Both the position numbers and the translations under genes were made by a program. Below, piece after piece: positions 16,185 to 24,618 of a stretch of 64,000 nucleotides of DNA; the stretch's first letter is position 1; every line of letters starts with the position of its first letter. The DNA is from Alistipes communis (GTDB lineage Bacteria > Bacteroidota > Bacteroidia > Bacteroidales > Rikenellaceae), in contig NZ_AP019735.1 of assembly GCF_006542665.1 (NCBI RefSeq), positions 1,984,001 through 2,048,000 of the forward strand. Direction: 5' to 3'. Under the pieces are notes generated by a model that searched no databases, was not told the origin of the DNA, and saw nothing but the letters and a program-made list of their open reading frames with translations.

Positions 16185-18719
16185 TTAGTTGTAACGTATC
16201 GTGAGCGTACCGATTCGAACCTGACAGTTGGCGGCCGTGATCTCCGGCGTGAGCGTGCCTTTTTCGATGCCCAGATTCGTCGGATAGGTCGAAGCGCTGC
16301 TGCTCGGGGCGATGTCGGTCACCTTGTCGGCTACTTGCAGGCGCAACACCACCTTCTCCTTGCCGAAGCAATCGGCCGGCAGCCGGCGCAGATGCTCGGT
16401 GTAGCCCGGCGTCGAGTCCTGCGATGTCCCGCTCCACCATACGATCGAACGCTTCTTGATGATCGGGCAGTCGGGAACGGGTCGGAACGTCGTGCCTCCG
16501 TCGACGGAGTAGAGCAGATTCCAGTGCGCAGGGCCGGTCAACGAGGTGTTGTTCATGTTTCCGTGTCCCCAAACGATGCCGAAAATCAGGTTCGATCCGG
16601 TGATGCCCTGCGTCGAGAACGAGATGTCGAAATATTTGCCTTCGTCCTTGTCGAAATCCCACCACTGGCGCGAGAGTACGACGCTGCCATTGGGCACCAG
16701 TCCCTTCTGTTCGGAAGTTCCGCCGCCGTTGCCCGAGCAGACGACATTGTTGAAATCCGGTGACCCGGCCTGCGTGGCGTCGTACTTGTCGATCTCGCCC
16801 TCTCCGATTTCCGGTGTGAGGTCGTTCTGGCGGTCGTTCCAGTTCCACTCGACGATGGTCTTCGAGAACGGCTCTTCGGTCAGGGCGATCTCACCCTGAG
16901 TCATGGCGCGCAGCTGGTAGCGGCCGAGGTCGCCGAAACGGACGGGCGCCACGTCGTCGGCCACGACGATACCTCGGAACGTGCCCGAACCTTGGGCTAC
17001 GACCGAATAGAATTCCAGATCGCGTCCCGAGCTGAAACGGCGCCAGGGTACGGCCGCATTGGTCAGCATGTGGATTACTTCGCCCGTCTTGTCGTAGCAC
17101 ATCAGCGGTGCGACGTCCCAGCGCGGCGCGGTGGCGCCGATTGGGTTCACGTCGTCTTTGAGCGAGTAACCGTCGGTGCAGTTGGTGTAGGCGCCGTCCT
17201 TGCACATGATTTCCAGGTCGGGTACCGAGACCAGCGTGAAGATGTCGTCGTCGGTGAGTTCGGCGATACGTTTGGTCTTGACGGGAATCTTGAATTCGTC
17301 GGGTGTCGATGTATCCAAAATGTTGGCCGCCGTCAGTCCCGTGATGGTGTAGCATTCGGGGACGGCCTTCTTTTCGAGGATGGCGCCGTCGAGCGAGAGC
17401 CGCACCTTCGAGAAACGTTCCAGCGTGTTGTCGTCTTCGGTTGCGAATTTCAGGCAGAAACCGTAGCGGCCGTCCGTCGATTCGAGGTAGACCGTGCGGT
17501 CGTTCTCGGTGCGGTCGAACGCATACTGTCCGGTCTGGGGGCTCGAAACGATGTTCTTGCTGGCCGGGTCGCTGACCACGAATCCCTCGATATAGCCCGC
17601 CAGCGAGATTTCGCCCGGGGTCATTCCGCGTACGGTCGCGAAGTCGACGGCGGTGGGATAGGCTTTCTGGGTGATTTTGCAGACTGCCGAAACGGAGGCG
17701 CCCAATGCGTCGGCGTAACTGAGGTTGAGCGTGGCGGAACGGGCTTCCGAGCTGTCGTTCTGAGTCAGCGAGAAGGTCAGCCCCTCGTCCGTGAGCATGG
17801 GTTCCGACAGCCACTCGTTGCCCTCCTCGACGGGGGTATCGTAGGTGATATCGTAGACGATTTGGTCGGCGTAGGGTACGAGATTATTTGTCGTGGCCGG
17901 AATCGTGCACTGTTGTGCATAACCCTCGTAGGTCTCGACGGAGCTGTCCAGTTTGAGCGAAGGCTCGGCGATTCCCTGCGAGATGCTCAGCACCGAGGTG
18001 GTGGCTGTGCCCTCGGCGTCTTCGATGAAGAGGGTCAGGTCGGCCAGGCGCGTGGAGCCGGCCTCGTTGCCCTCGACGGCGAACGACACGCCCTCGTGCG
18101 TGATGGCGACCTCGGAAATCCAGGGCGTAACGGGTTGCGCCTGCGGCTTGTCGTCGCCCTCTTCGCTTTCGGCGCGCGTCACGACGGGTACGGGTTCACC
18201 GGGCACTCCGTCCGCATCGTAGTAGGTGACGGAAGCCTCCACGTCGTCGATGCAGTACCGCAGGTTGGTGTCGATGGGTGCGAAGATTCGCGATGGCGCC
18301 TTCAATAGCGCTACGGCGGGTTTGGCGAACGCGAGCGACGGTTCGGTGACGGTGCCCGCTTGGGTGAACATTACGGTGTCGGCCAGTTCGCCTTTCTGGA
18401 AGACGACCCCGACTTTGCGCGAAATACCGTAGTTGGCCGCGTAAGTGAAGACGATTTCGTGGTTGCCGTAACCTTCGAGCTTGTTGAGCGACGCCCACTT
18501 CACGTTGCGCGTGAAGCGTGCCGTCCACTCTCCGTTCGAATAGACCAGCACGTGTGTCGAGCCGGCCTCTTTGCTCAGCGACAGTTCCCGTGCCGCCACC
18601 GCCAGCGGCAGGTCCATCTCGAAATCCTTCTGACAGCCGGTCAGGGCGGCCGCGAATGCCGCGACGGCGATCAGCAGGCCGGCGGCCGATCTTTTGTGTT
18701 TATTGAGTGATGTTTTCAT
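16185..18719 (-). CDS. BACON/DUF5689 surface lipoprotein (paralogue of the next gene)
   Basis: The 844-residue protein carries a lipoprotein signal with Cys29 (ALTGCQKDFE); the QKD after the cysteine resembles the Bacteroidota surface-export signal. Residues ~40-370 hold three BACON-like repeats (NGEWTARFTRNVKWASL; STRLADLTLFIEDAEG; EARSATLNLSYADALG). Residues ~375-600 are DUF5689 (SLAGYIEGFVVSDP, DRTVYLESTDGRYGFCLKF, AELTDDDIFTLV). A C-terminal beta module has RQWWDFDKDEGKYFDISFST, parallel to the WWDDDTGRFYAWLINFST of its paralogue. It follows susD by 20 bp and precedes the paralogue by 74 bp, so the three are cotranscribed. Probably surface glycan- or polymer-binding; function not shown. 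Confidence 0.72.
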   Translation of the reverse strand: MKTSLNKHKRSAAGLLIAVAAFAAALTGCQKDFEMDLPLAVAARELSLSKEAGSTHVLVYSNGEWTARFTRNVKWASLNKLEGYGNHEIVFTYAANYGISRKVGVVFQKGELADTVMFTQAGTVTEPSLAFAKPAVALLKAPSRIFAPIDTNLRYCIDDVEASVTYYDADGVPGEPVPVVTRAESEEGDDKPQAQPVTPWISEVAITHEGVSFAVEGNEAGSTRLADLTLFIEDAEGTATTSVLSISQGIAEPSLKLDSSVETYEGYAQQCTIPATTNNLVPYADQIVYDITYDTPVEEGNEWLSEPMLTDEGLTFSLTQNDSSEARSATLNLSYADALGASVSAVCKITQKAYPTAVDFATVRGMTPGEISLAGYIEGFVVSDPASKNIVSSPQTGQYAFDRTENDRTVYLESTDGRYGFCLKFATEDDNTLERFSKVRLSLDGAILEKKAVPECYTITGLTAANILDTSTPDEFKIPVKTKRIAELTDDDIFTLVSVPDLEIMCKDGAYTNCTDGYSLKDDVNPIGATAPRWDVAPLMCYDKTGEVIHMLTNAAVPWRRFSSGRDLEFYSVVAQGSGTFRGIVVADDVAPVRFGDLGRYQLRAMTQGEIALTEEPFSKTIVEWNWNDRQNDLTPEIGEGEIDKYDATQAGSPDFNNVVCSGNGGGTSEQKGLVPNGSVVLSRQWWDFDKDEGKYFDISFSTQGITGSNLIFGIVWGHGNMNNTSLTGPAHWNLLYSVDGGTTFRPVPDCPIIKKRSIVWWSGTSQDSTPGYTEHLRRLPADCFGKEKVVLRLQVADKVTDIAPSSSASTYPTNLGIEKGTLTPEITAANCQVRIGTLTIRYN

Positions 18720-18739
18720 AGTCTGAGAGTTTCTGGTCG

Positions 18740-20263
18740 TTACAACCCGTAGGCCTTGTATTCGTTGTTGTCGAGGTTATTCTTCGAGTAGGTTACCTCC
18801 GTGTCGGGAATGGGGTAGTAGCGGTGGCACGGTTTGATGAGGCTGGACGTCGTATTGAGTTGCAGAGGGCCATAGTCGCTGTTGCTCGTCACCGCATCGT
18901 ACCAGATGCCCCAGCGCACCAGATCGTACTTGCGCTGGAATTCGCCGAAGAGCTCCCGCGCCCGTTCGTTGCGAATCTCCTCTTCCAGGCGTGCGGGCGT
19001 ACGGTAGATGTAGTTGCCCAGTCCGGCGCGCGTGCGGGTCATGTCGAGGTACTCGATCGACTTCTCGTAGTTTTCTTTGTAGAAGTAGCACTCGGCCATC
19101 ATCAGCAGCGCGTCGGCGTAGCGGAATACCTTGTAATTGTTGCCGTCGGCCGATGCCTGCATGTTCGGGCACCAGAATTTCGGACCGCACCAGGGACGGG
19201 TGTTGGTGCTGTTGAAGGTCTTGTCTTCATAGCCCCACGCCATGTTGTATTTGGCGCGGATATCCTTGCCCATCTTGGATTGGAGTCCCTGACAGAAGTA
19301 GACGTTCGGCCGCATGGCCGTCCATACGGTCGCCTGATCGCCGAGTTCGGGAATGTCGACGCCGTCGTAGATGGACGAGTTGGCCGAACGCGGATAGGGC
19401 TGGCAGATGCAGGCCACGTTGGAGGTATAGGTGAGACCGCCCTGCGTGTAGGTGTGCTGAATCTCCATGATGGATTCGGGAGTGTTCTTGTTGCGGAAGA
19501 GGATGTTCTGGGCGTAGTCGTACTGCGACAGGGGGCCGTAGATGGTCTCGATCTGTTGCAGCGCTTCGAGGGCCGTGTCCCACTCCTTGTTCCACATGGC
19601 CATTTTGGCGATGAGCATGTAGGCGCAGGAGGCTCCCAGCCGGTTGGCCTCGTTGTCGTAGGTGCGAGTCTGGTCGACGAGCGGCGCGATCGACTGCAAG
19701 TCTTTGATTACTGTCGCGCGCGTTTCGTCGGCATCCATGCGCGGCAGCACCTGAATGCGGTTGAGCACCTCGTTGTCGGTGACGTCGTCGAAGTAGAAGG
19801 GAACGTTGCCGAAGAAGCAGGTCAGCGTCCAGTAGTAGAACGCGCGCAGAGTCTTGGCCTCGCAGAGCAGTTGCAGGTATTGCTCTTCGGAGAGTACTTC
19901 GTTCTGATAGGCGCGTTCGATGCCGTTGACGGCGAAATTGCAGCGCTGTACGCCGAGGTAGCCCTGTGTCCAGACGGTCGAGCCGAAACGCGGCACGGCG
20001 GGCGAGATGTCCAGACTGGCGTCGCGCGTACCCGACGGGCAGTATGCGATGTCGGTGACGCATTCGGTGGCGAGCATGTAGGTGTAGGTGTAAATCGATT
20101 TGATGGGGATGTAGCAGCTGTTCACGACCGACTGGCACTCCGAGTATTTGCGGAAGAAATTGTCGGGACTCGAAATTCCCGACGTGTCCTCGTCGAGCGA
20201 ACACGACTGGAACAAGAGGGAAGCCGAGAAGAGCGTCGCATACAATATGTTCTTGATTTTCAT
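18740..20263 (-). CDS. susD-like: SusD/RagB family nutrient-binding lipoprotein
   Basis: The 507-residue protein has a lipoprotein signal with Cys21 (LFQSCSLDED) and the family's layout: TPR helices (LCEAKTLRAFYYWTLTCFFG), the middle variable region and the conserved C-terminal FRYADALLMMAECYF, IRNERARELFGEFQRKYDLVRWG and YPIPDTEVTYSKN. It forms the lid over the SusC barrel and captures ligand at the surface. It starts 21 bp after susC. The ligand cannot be read from sequence; the EEP nuclease-like partner points to a phosphodiester polymer. Confidence 0.92.
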   Translation of the reverse strand: MKIKNILYATLFSASLLFQSCSLDEDTSGISSPDNFFRKYSECQSVVNSCYIPIKSIYTYTYMLATECVTDIAYCPSGTRDASLDISPAVPRFGSTVWTQGYLGVQRCNFAVNGIERAYQNEVLSEEQYLQLLCEAKTLRAFYYWTLTCFFGNVPFYFDDVTDNEVLNRIQVLPRMDADETRATVIKDLQSIAPLVDQTRTYDNEANRLGASCAYMLIAKMAMWNKEWDTALEALQQIETIYGPLSQYDYAQNILFRNKNTPESIMEIQHTYTQGGLTYTSNVACICQPYPRSANSSIYDGVDIPELGDQATVWTAMRPNVYFCQGLQSKMGKDIRAKYNMAWGYEDKTFNSTNTRPWCGPKFWCPNMQASADGNNYKVFRYADALLMMAECYFYKENYEKSIEYLDMTRTRAGLGNYIYRTPARLEEEIRNERARELFGEFQRKYDLVRWGIWYDAVTSNSDYGPLQLNTTSSLIKPCHRYYPIPDTEVTYSKNNLDNNEYKAYGL

Positions 20264-20284
20264 AGTTCTTATGATCTTATTGGT

Positions 20285-23200
20285 TTAGTATCTCAACTGG
20301 ATGCTGAATATGATGGTTCGGGGTTTGGGGTAGGCGCCCAAGTCCATGCGGCGCAGCGTCGACGAGGTGCCTTCGCTCGATACGTCGGGATCGAATCCGT
20401 TGTATTTCTTCCACAGATAGAGGTTTTCGCCCGATACGCTCAGCGTGAGGTCGCGCAGCCACGAGCATTTTTTCCGCAAATCGAACGTGTAGGCGAGCGT
20501 GACGTTTTTCAGTCGCAGATACGAAGCGTCGTGAATCATGAAGTCGCTCGGTAGCGCGGCGTCGCTCTTGGCTCCGGCGCGCGGGATGTCGGAGTTGGGG
20601 TTGCGCACGGGATGCCAGGCGTCGAGCATGTAGCGGTACTGGTTCGCGAACTGGGAACCGGCCATGTAGATCTCCGAATAGTTGTAGATCTTGCCGCCGA
20701 GCGAGTAGGCGAAATAGACACCCAGTTTGAAGCCGTGAATGTAGAACGTGTTTTGCAGACCGCCATACAGATAGGGGTCGGCGTTGCCCTGATAAATCAG
20801 GTCTTCGCGCGACATCACGCCGTCGTGGTTGACGTCGTAGTAGCGTGCGCCGCCGTCGGTGTTGGAGACGCTCACGTAGGTCTTCGTAATTTCGTTCTCC
20901 TTGCGTTCGTCGGCGTTTTTCCACGTGCCGCCGTACTTGAAGCCCCACAGCGAGTTGAGCGGGTATCCCTTGACGTATCCGTACATCATGTAGCTGTTGT
21001 TGCCCGGCGAGTCGTAAGCCGAAATGAAGTCTTCCGAGCCGATGTCGTCGACCATCTGGTCGTTATGCGACATCGTGAGCGTCGTCGTCCAGTGGAAGTT
21101 CGGCCGCACGATGTTCTGGCTCTCGATCGAAAGCTCGATGCCCTTGTTCGACGTCGAGCCGATATTGGTCCAGCGCGAGGTGTAACCCGTCTGGGCGGCT
21201 ACGGCCAGCGACATGAGCAGATCGGTTGTCTTGGATTTGTAGGCTTCGGCCGTGATGTTCAGGCGTCCTTTGAACATCGACCAGTCGATGGCCACGTTGT
21301 AGGCGGCCGTCTTCTCCCATGTCAGGTCGGGCGAATCCAGACGGCTGCGGTAGAAGGCGACAGGCTGCGAGCCGTCGAACAGATAGCCGCCTGTGGTGGA
21401 CGAGAGCACGGCCAGCGAACGGTAGGTGCTGATCGCGTCGTTGCCGGTCAGACCGGCGCTCACGCGAATCGACAGGTCGTCTATCCAGTCGCAGTCTTTC
21501 AGGAAGTTCTCGTTGGCCAGATTCCACTTGACGGCCGCCGACGGGAAGAATGCCCACTTGTTGTTGGCCGCGAAGTTCGAGGCGCCGTCGTAACGGCCGG
21601 TCACCGTGAGGTAGTAGCGCGATTTCCAGTTGTAGTTCAGACGGGCGTAGACCGACATCTTGGTCTTTTTCGAGTAGGCCGTGCCTGCCGAGTAGGTCTC
21701 CTTGTCCAGGACAGCGTTCATGTTGTTCCACATGATGGCGTCGTCCATGTAGCCTTTGCCCGAGAGATTGAAGTCGTGCGACACGAACCGGTAGGCCGAG
21801 AAGCCGCCGAGGACGTCCAGCGCATGGCCGTTCTTCTCGAACTTGTAGCCGGCCGTCGTCTCCCACGAGAACGAATTCTCGTCCCAGTCGGCGCGGTATG
21901 CCTCGCCGCCTTCGTTTTCGCTCTTCATGGGCAGCGTGCCCGGATAGTAACGGTACGTGTGACGCTGGTAGAGGTAGTAGGAGAAGGTGCTGTTGATCGT
22001 GAAGTTCTTGATCGGTTCCAGTTTGAGCGAGAAGTTGTGGTTGCTCGAATGACGTTCGAGGTAATGGGTGTTCTGGTCGATCAACGCACGCGGCGTATTG
22101 ATTTTCTGTCCGTTGTAGTACAGCGGGTTGTATGTGTCCGTCGGTTTGAGCAGCGGTGACAGGTATTGGGCGCCGCTCCACCAGTTGGTGCCGCCTATCG
22201 TGGCCTTGTTCTGGTCGTTGTGCCTCCATGTATAAGACCCCGTGTAACCGACTTTCAGCCATTTGAACAGCTGGCGTTCGAGGTTGATACGCCCCGTGAA
22301 GCGCTTCTGGCCGCTGTCGTCGATGATGCCCTGCGTATCGTTGTAGGAGAACGAAGAGTAGTACGAGGCTTTCTCGTTGGTGCCCGAGAGCGAGAGCGCG
22401 TAATTCGAGTAGATGGCCGTGCGGGTGATCTCCTTGATCCAGTCGGTTCCCTCGCCCAGCGAGAGCGGGTCGGGGTACACCGAGCCGGAGAGCGGCGTAT
22501 CGGCGCCGATGTCGGGATGGTTGGCGTCGGAGCCGAACGAGGCGTAGTCGTTGCGGTATTGTGCGAATTCCGCCGCGTTCATGATGTCGAGGTGGCGGGG
22601 CAGCTGCGAGAAGCCGATGTCGGTCTTGAACGTGATGTTCGGCTTGCCCGTCGTGCCGAGTCCCCGTTTGGTGGTGATGAGGATGACGCCGTTGGCGCCG
22701 CGTGAACCGTAGATGGCCGTCGACGAGGCGTCTTTCAGCACGGAGATGGAAGCGATGTCGTCGGAGTTGATGTCGTTCAGGTCGTGGATGGCGTCCATCA
22801 CGCCGTCGACGACGATCAGCGGTTCGTTCGAGGCGTTGATCGAACGCGTGCCGCGGATACGGATGGTCGTGGTGGCGCCCGGTTCGCCGGTGGTCGACAT
22901 GAAGTCGGCGCCGGCGATACGTCCCTGCAATGCGTTGTCGACCGAGAGCGTGGGCAGGTCCTTGATGTCGTTCATCTTGACCGTAGAGACCGAACCGGTC
23001 AGGTCTTTCTTGGCCACTTGGCCGTAGCCGATGACCACCACTTCTTCGATGTCGGTGGAGGCGTCCTTTTCCAGCCGGATGTTGAATTTCGTGCGGCTGC
23101 CCACCTTCGTCGTCTGTGACGTGTAGCCGAGGTAGGAGAATGTCAGCGAATCGGAGGGTTTGACTTTGAGTGTGAATTTACCTTTGGTGTCGGTCGTCGT

Positions 23201-23395
23201 GCCCTGCACTCCGCCAGCGACGACCACTGTGGCTCCGACCAGCGGATTGCCTTCGGAGTCGAAGATGATGCCGTGAACCGCCTGCGGCTGTTCCTGAGCC
23301 TTCGCCGGTGCCGTGTATGCTGCGAGCATTATCAGAATCGCCCCCAGCGACATCGCACGGGCGAAAACGCTCATTGTGTGAAGAAATTTGTTCAT
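20285..23395 (-). CDS. susC-like: SusC/RagA family TonB-linked outer-membrane transporter
   Basis: The 1036-residue protein has a signal peptide (cut near AKA-QEQ), a carboxypeptidase-D regulatory-like domain (HGIIFDSEGNPLVGATVVVA), the TonB-interacting stretch DIEEVVVIGYGQ, the plug domain (LQGRIAGADFMSTTGEPG; EPLIVVDGV; TAIYGSRGANGVILITTKRG) and a 22-strand barrel ending in FSIQLRY. It imports a ligand through the outer membrane with energy from TonB. No N-terminal STN domain and no linked anti-sigma factor are present, so control by an ECF sigma pair through this protein is unlikely. It follows a small lipoprotein gene by 39 bp. Confidence 0.94.
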   Translation of the reverse strand: MNKFLHTMSVFARAMSLGAILIMLAAYTAPAKAQEQPQAVHGIIFDSEGNPLVGATVVVAGGVQGTTTDTKGKFTLKVKPSDSLTFSYLGYTSQTTKVGSRTKFNIRLEKDASTDIEEVVVIGYGQVAKKDLTGSVSTVKMNDIKDLPTLSVDNALQGRIAGADFMSTTGEPGATTTIRIRGTRSINASNEPLIVVDGVMDAIHDLNDINSDDIASISVLKDASSTAIYGSRGANGVILITTKRGLGTTGKPNITFKTDIGFSQLPRHLDIMNAAEFAQYRNDYASFGSDANHPDIGADTPLSGSVYPDPLSLGEGTDWIKEITRTAIYSNYALSLSGTNEKASYYSSFSYNDTQGIIDDSGQKRFTGRINLERQLFKWLKVGYTGSYTWRHNDQNKATIGGTNWWSGAQYLSPLLKPTDTYNPLYYNGQKINTPRALIDQNTHYLERHSSNHNFSLKLEPIKNFTINSTFSYYLYQRHTYRYYPGTLPMKSENEGGEAYRADWDENSFSWETTAGYKFEKNGHALDVLGGFSAYRFVSHDFNLSGKGYMDDAIMWNNMNAVLDKETYSAGTAYSKKTKMSVYARLNYNWKSRYYLTVTGRYDGASNFAANNKWAFFPSAAVKWNLANENFLKDCDWIDDLSIRVSAGLTGNDAISTYRSLAVLSSTTGGYLFDGSQPVAFYRSRLDSPDLTWEKTAAYNVAIDWSMFKGRLNITAEAYKSKTTDLLMSLAVAAQTGYTSRWTNIGSTSNKGIELSIESQNIVRPNFHWTTTLTMSHNDQMVDDIGSEDFISAYDSPGNNSYMMYGYVKGYPLNSLWGFKYGGTWKNADERKENEITKTYVSVSNTDGGARYYDVNHDGVMSREDLIYQGNADPYLYGGLQNTFYIHGFKLGVYFAYSLGGKIYNYSEIYMAGSQFANQYRYMLDAWHPVRNPNSDIPRAGAKSDAALPSDFMIHDASYLRLKNVTLAYTFDLRKKCSWLRDLTLSVSGENLYLWKKYNGFDPDVSSEGTSSTLRRMDLGAYPKPRTIIFSIQLRY

Positions 23396-23434
23396 TTCAG
23401 GTTGTTTTAGGTGATACGACTTGTTCCGGCCTGC

Positions 23435-24559
23435 TTACTCCTGACCCTCCTCGAGAGGCGCTCCGAGGATTATGTCCTTGCCGCTGCCGTTGTTTTCGGT
23501 AAAGTAATTCTCTTCGTCCGCTTCGAGGCGGCGGATGTAGAAATTGTCGAGGAAGATGCGGTTGTTGACCGGCGACGTCTGGGTGAACGAGCCGCAGCTG
23601 ATGCGGATGCGCGTGTTGACCGTAATCGGATTGAGCTGCGTTCCGACCACGAAGACCAGCAGGTCGCTTCCCTCCCACATGTTCTCGGGGAACTCGTCGC
23701 TCCGGGGGTCGTAGTAGGCGGCTTCGAGCTCGATCGAGGTCTTGCCCGTGTCGGCGAAATCGGCGATTACGCCCCCGTCGAGTACCTCGACCTTGATTTT
23801 GTTGTCGTCCTTGGCTCCGGTGTAGAAGTCGGTATACGCCACAGCGCGGAACGAGACCATGAGCATCGAGTCGCTGCGCAGCGTGTTGGTGTAGGGCGAA
23901 ATCAGGTCGGCGCCGTGTCCTTCGTCGTCGCCCAATTTCAGATAGCCGTTCTTGCCGTAGCAGTGGGCGTGCTCCTCGCCGTCGATTGTCGTGGAGGAGA
24001 AGCCGTAATCCTTCTGGGCGGTCGTCCAGTCGTCGATGGGCGTCTCGTCGTCCGTGAAGCGGGGATCGGTTTTGCCGTACTTCATGGAGGAGAAATCGTT
24101 GCTCACGCGAGCTGTCGAACCTTGGTGTACGGGCACTATGCGGTTGTAGTTCAGCGTCCCGTCGGTCGCCGCCAGAATCAGCATACCCGTGCGCCGCGTG
24201 TAGTAACAGCCCGTTTCGACACGCCGCTGGACGTCGAGGGTCACTATGCGGCACCCCGTCAGCGGGTCGACCGCAGTGTCGTCCAGGACTGCCGCCCAGG
24301 GCATGTCGGCGTCGTCCTCCCACGAGGCGACGAAGTCGACGTTCGCCTCCGCATAGATTTTCGCCTGCCCGCCCTGCACGCCGACGTATACGGCGTCGAC
24401 CGGCTTCTTTTCGATCGGGTCCGCGTAGACCGCGATCGACTCGCTGCGGTCGGAGTTCGAGTGCGTTTCGCACGACACGCAGGCCGCCGCCAGGCACGCG
24501 ATTCCGATCGCTCCCCGCAGCAAGCGGGCGAGACTTTCCGTCAGAAATGTTTTTCTCAT
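23435..24559 (-). CDS. lipoprotein of unknown function in the nuclease-SusCD operon
   Basis: The 374-residue protein has a lipoprotein signal with Cys30 (ACVSCETHSNSD). Residues ~40-150 look like a BACON-type beta domain (VDFVASWEDDADMPWAAVL; TGMLILAATDGTLNYNRIVPV). The C-terminal half (residues ~150-360) is a jelly-roll-like module (MLMVSFRAVAYTDFYTG; IFLDNFYIRRLEADE) similar in style to the 'NIEVRSL' jelly roll in the neighbouring nuclease protein. There is no catalytic signature. It sits between the nuclease and susC genes, spaced 59 and 39 bp. It is likely a surface accessory binding protein. Confidence 0.6.
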   Translation of the reverse strand: MRKTFLTESLARLLRGAIGIACLAAACVSCETHSNSDRSESIAVYADPIEKKPVDAVYVGVQGGQAKIYAEANVDFVASWEDDADMPWAAVLDDTAVDPLTGCRIVTLDVQRRVETGCYYTRRTGMLILAATDGTLNYNRIVPVHQGSTARVSNDFSSMKYGKTDPRFTDDETPIDDWTTAQKDYGFSSTTIDGEEHAHCYGKNGYLKLGDDEGHGADLISPYTNTLRSDSMLMVSFRAVAYTDFYTGAKDDNKIKVEVLDGGVIADFADTGKTSIELEAAYYDPRSDEFPENMWEGSDLLVFVVGTQLNPITVNTRIRISCGSFTQTSPVNNRIFLDNFYIRRLEADEENYFTENNGSGKDIILGAPLEEGQE

Positions 24560-24618
24560 AAGTCGATAAGGTTAACAGTAGTAGTATTGGTTTCAGGTCG
24601 GAGATTCGTTCCCAACGG

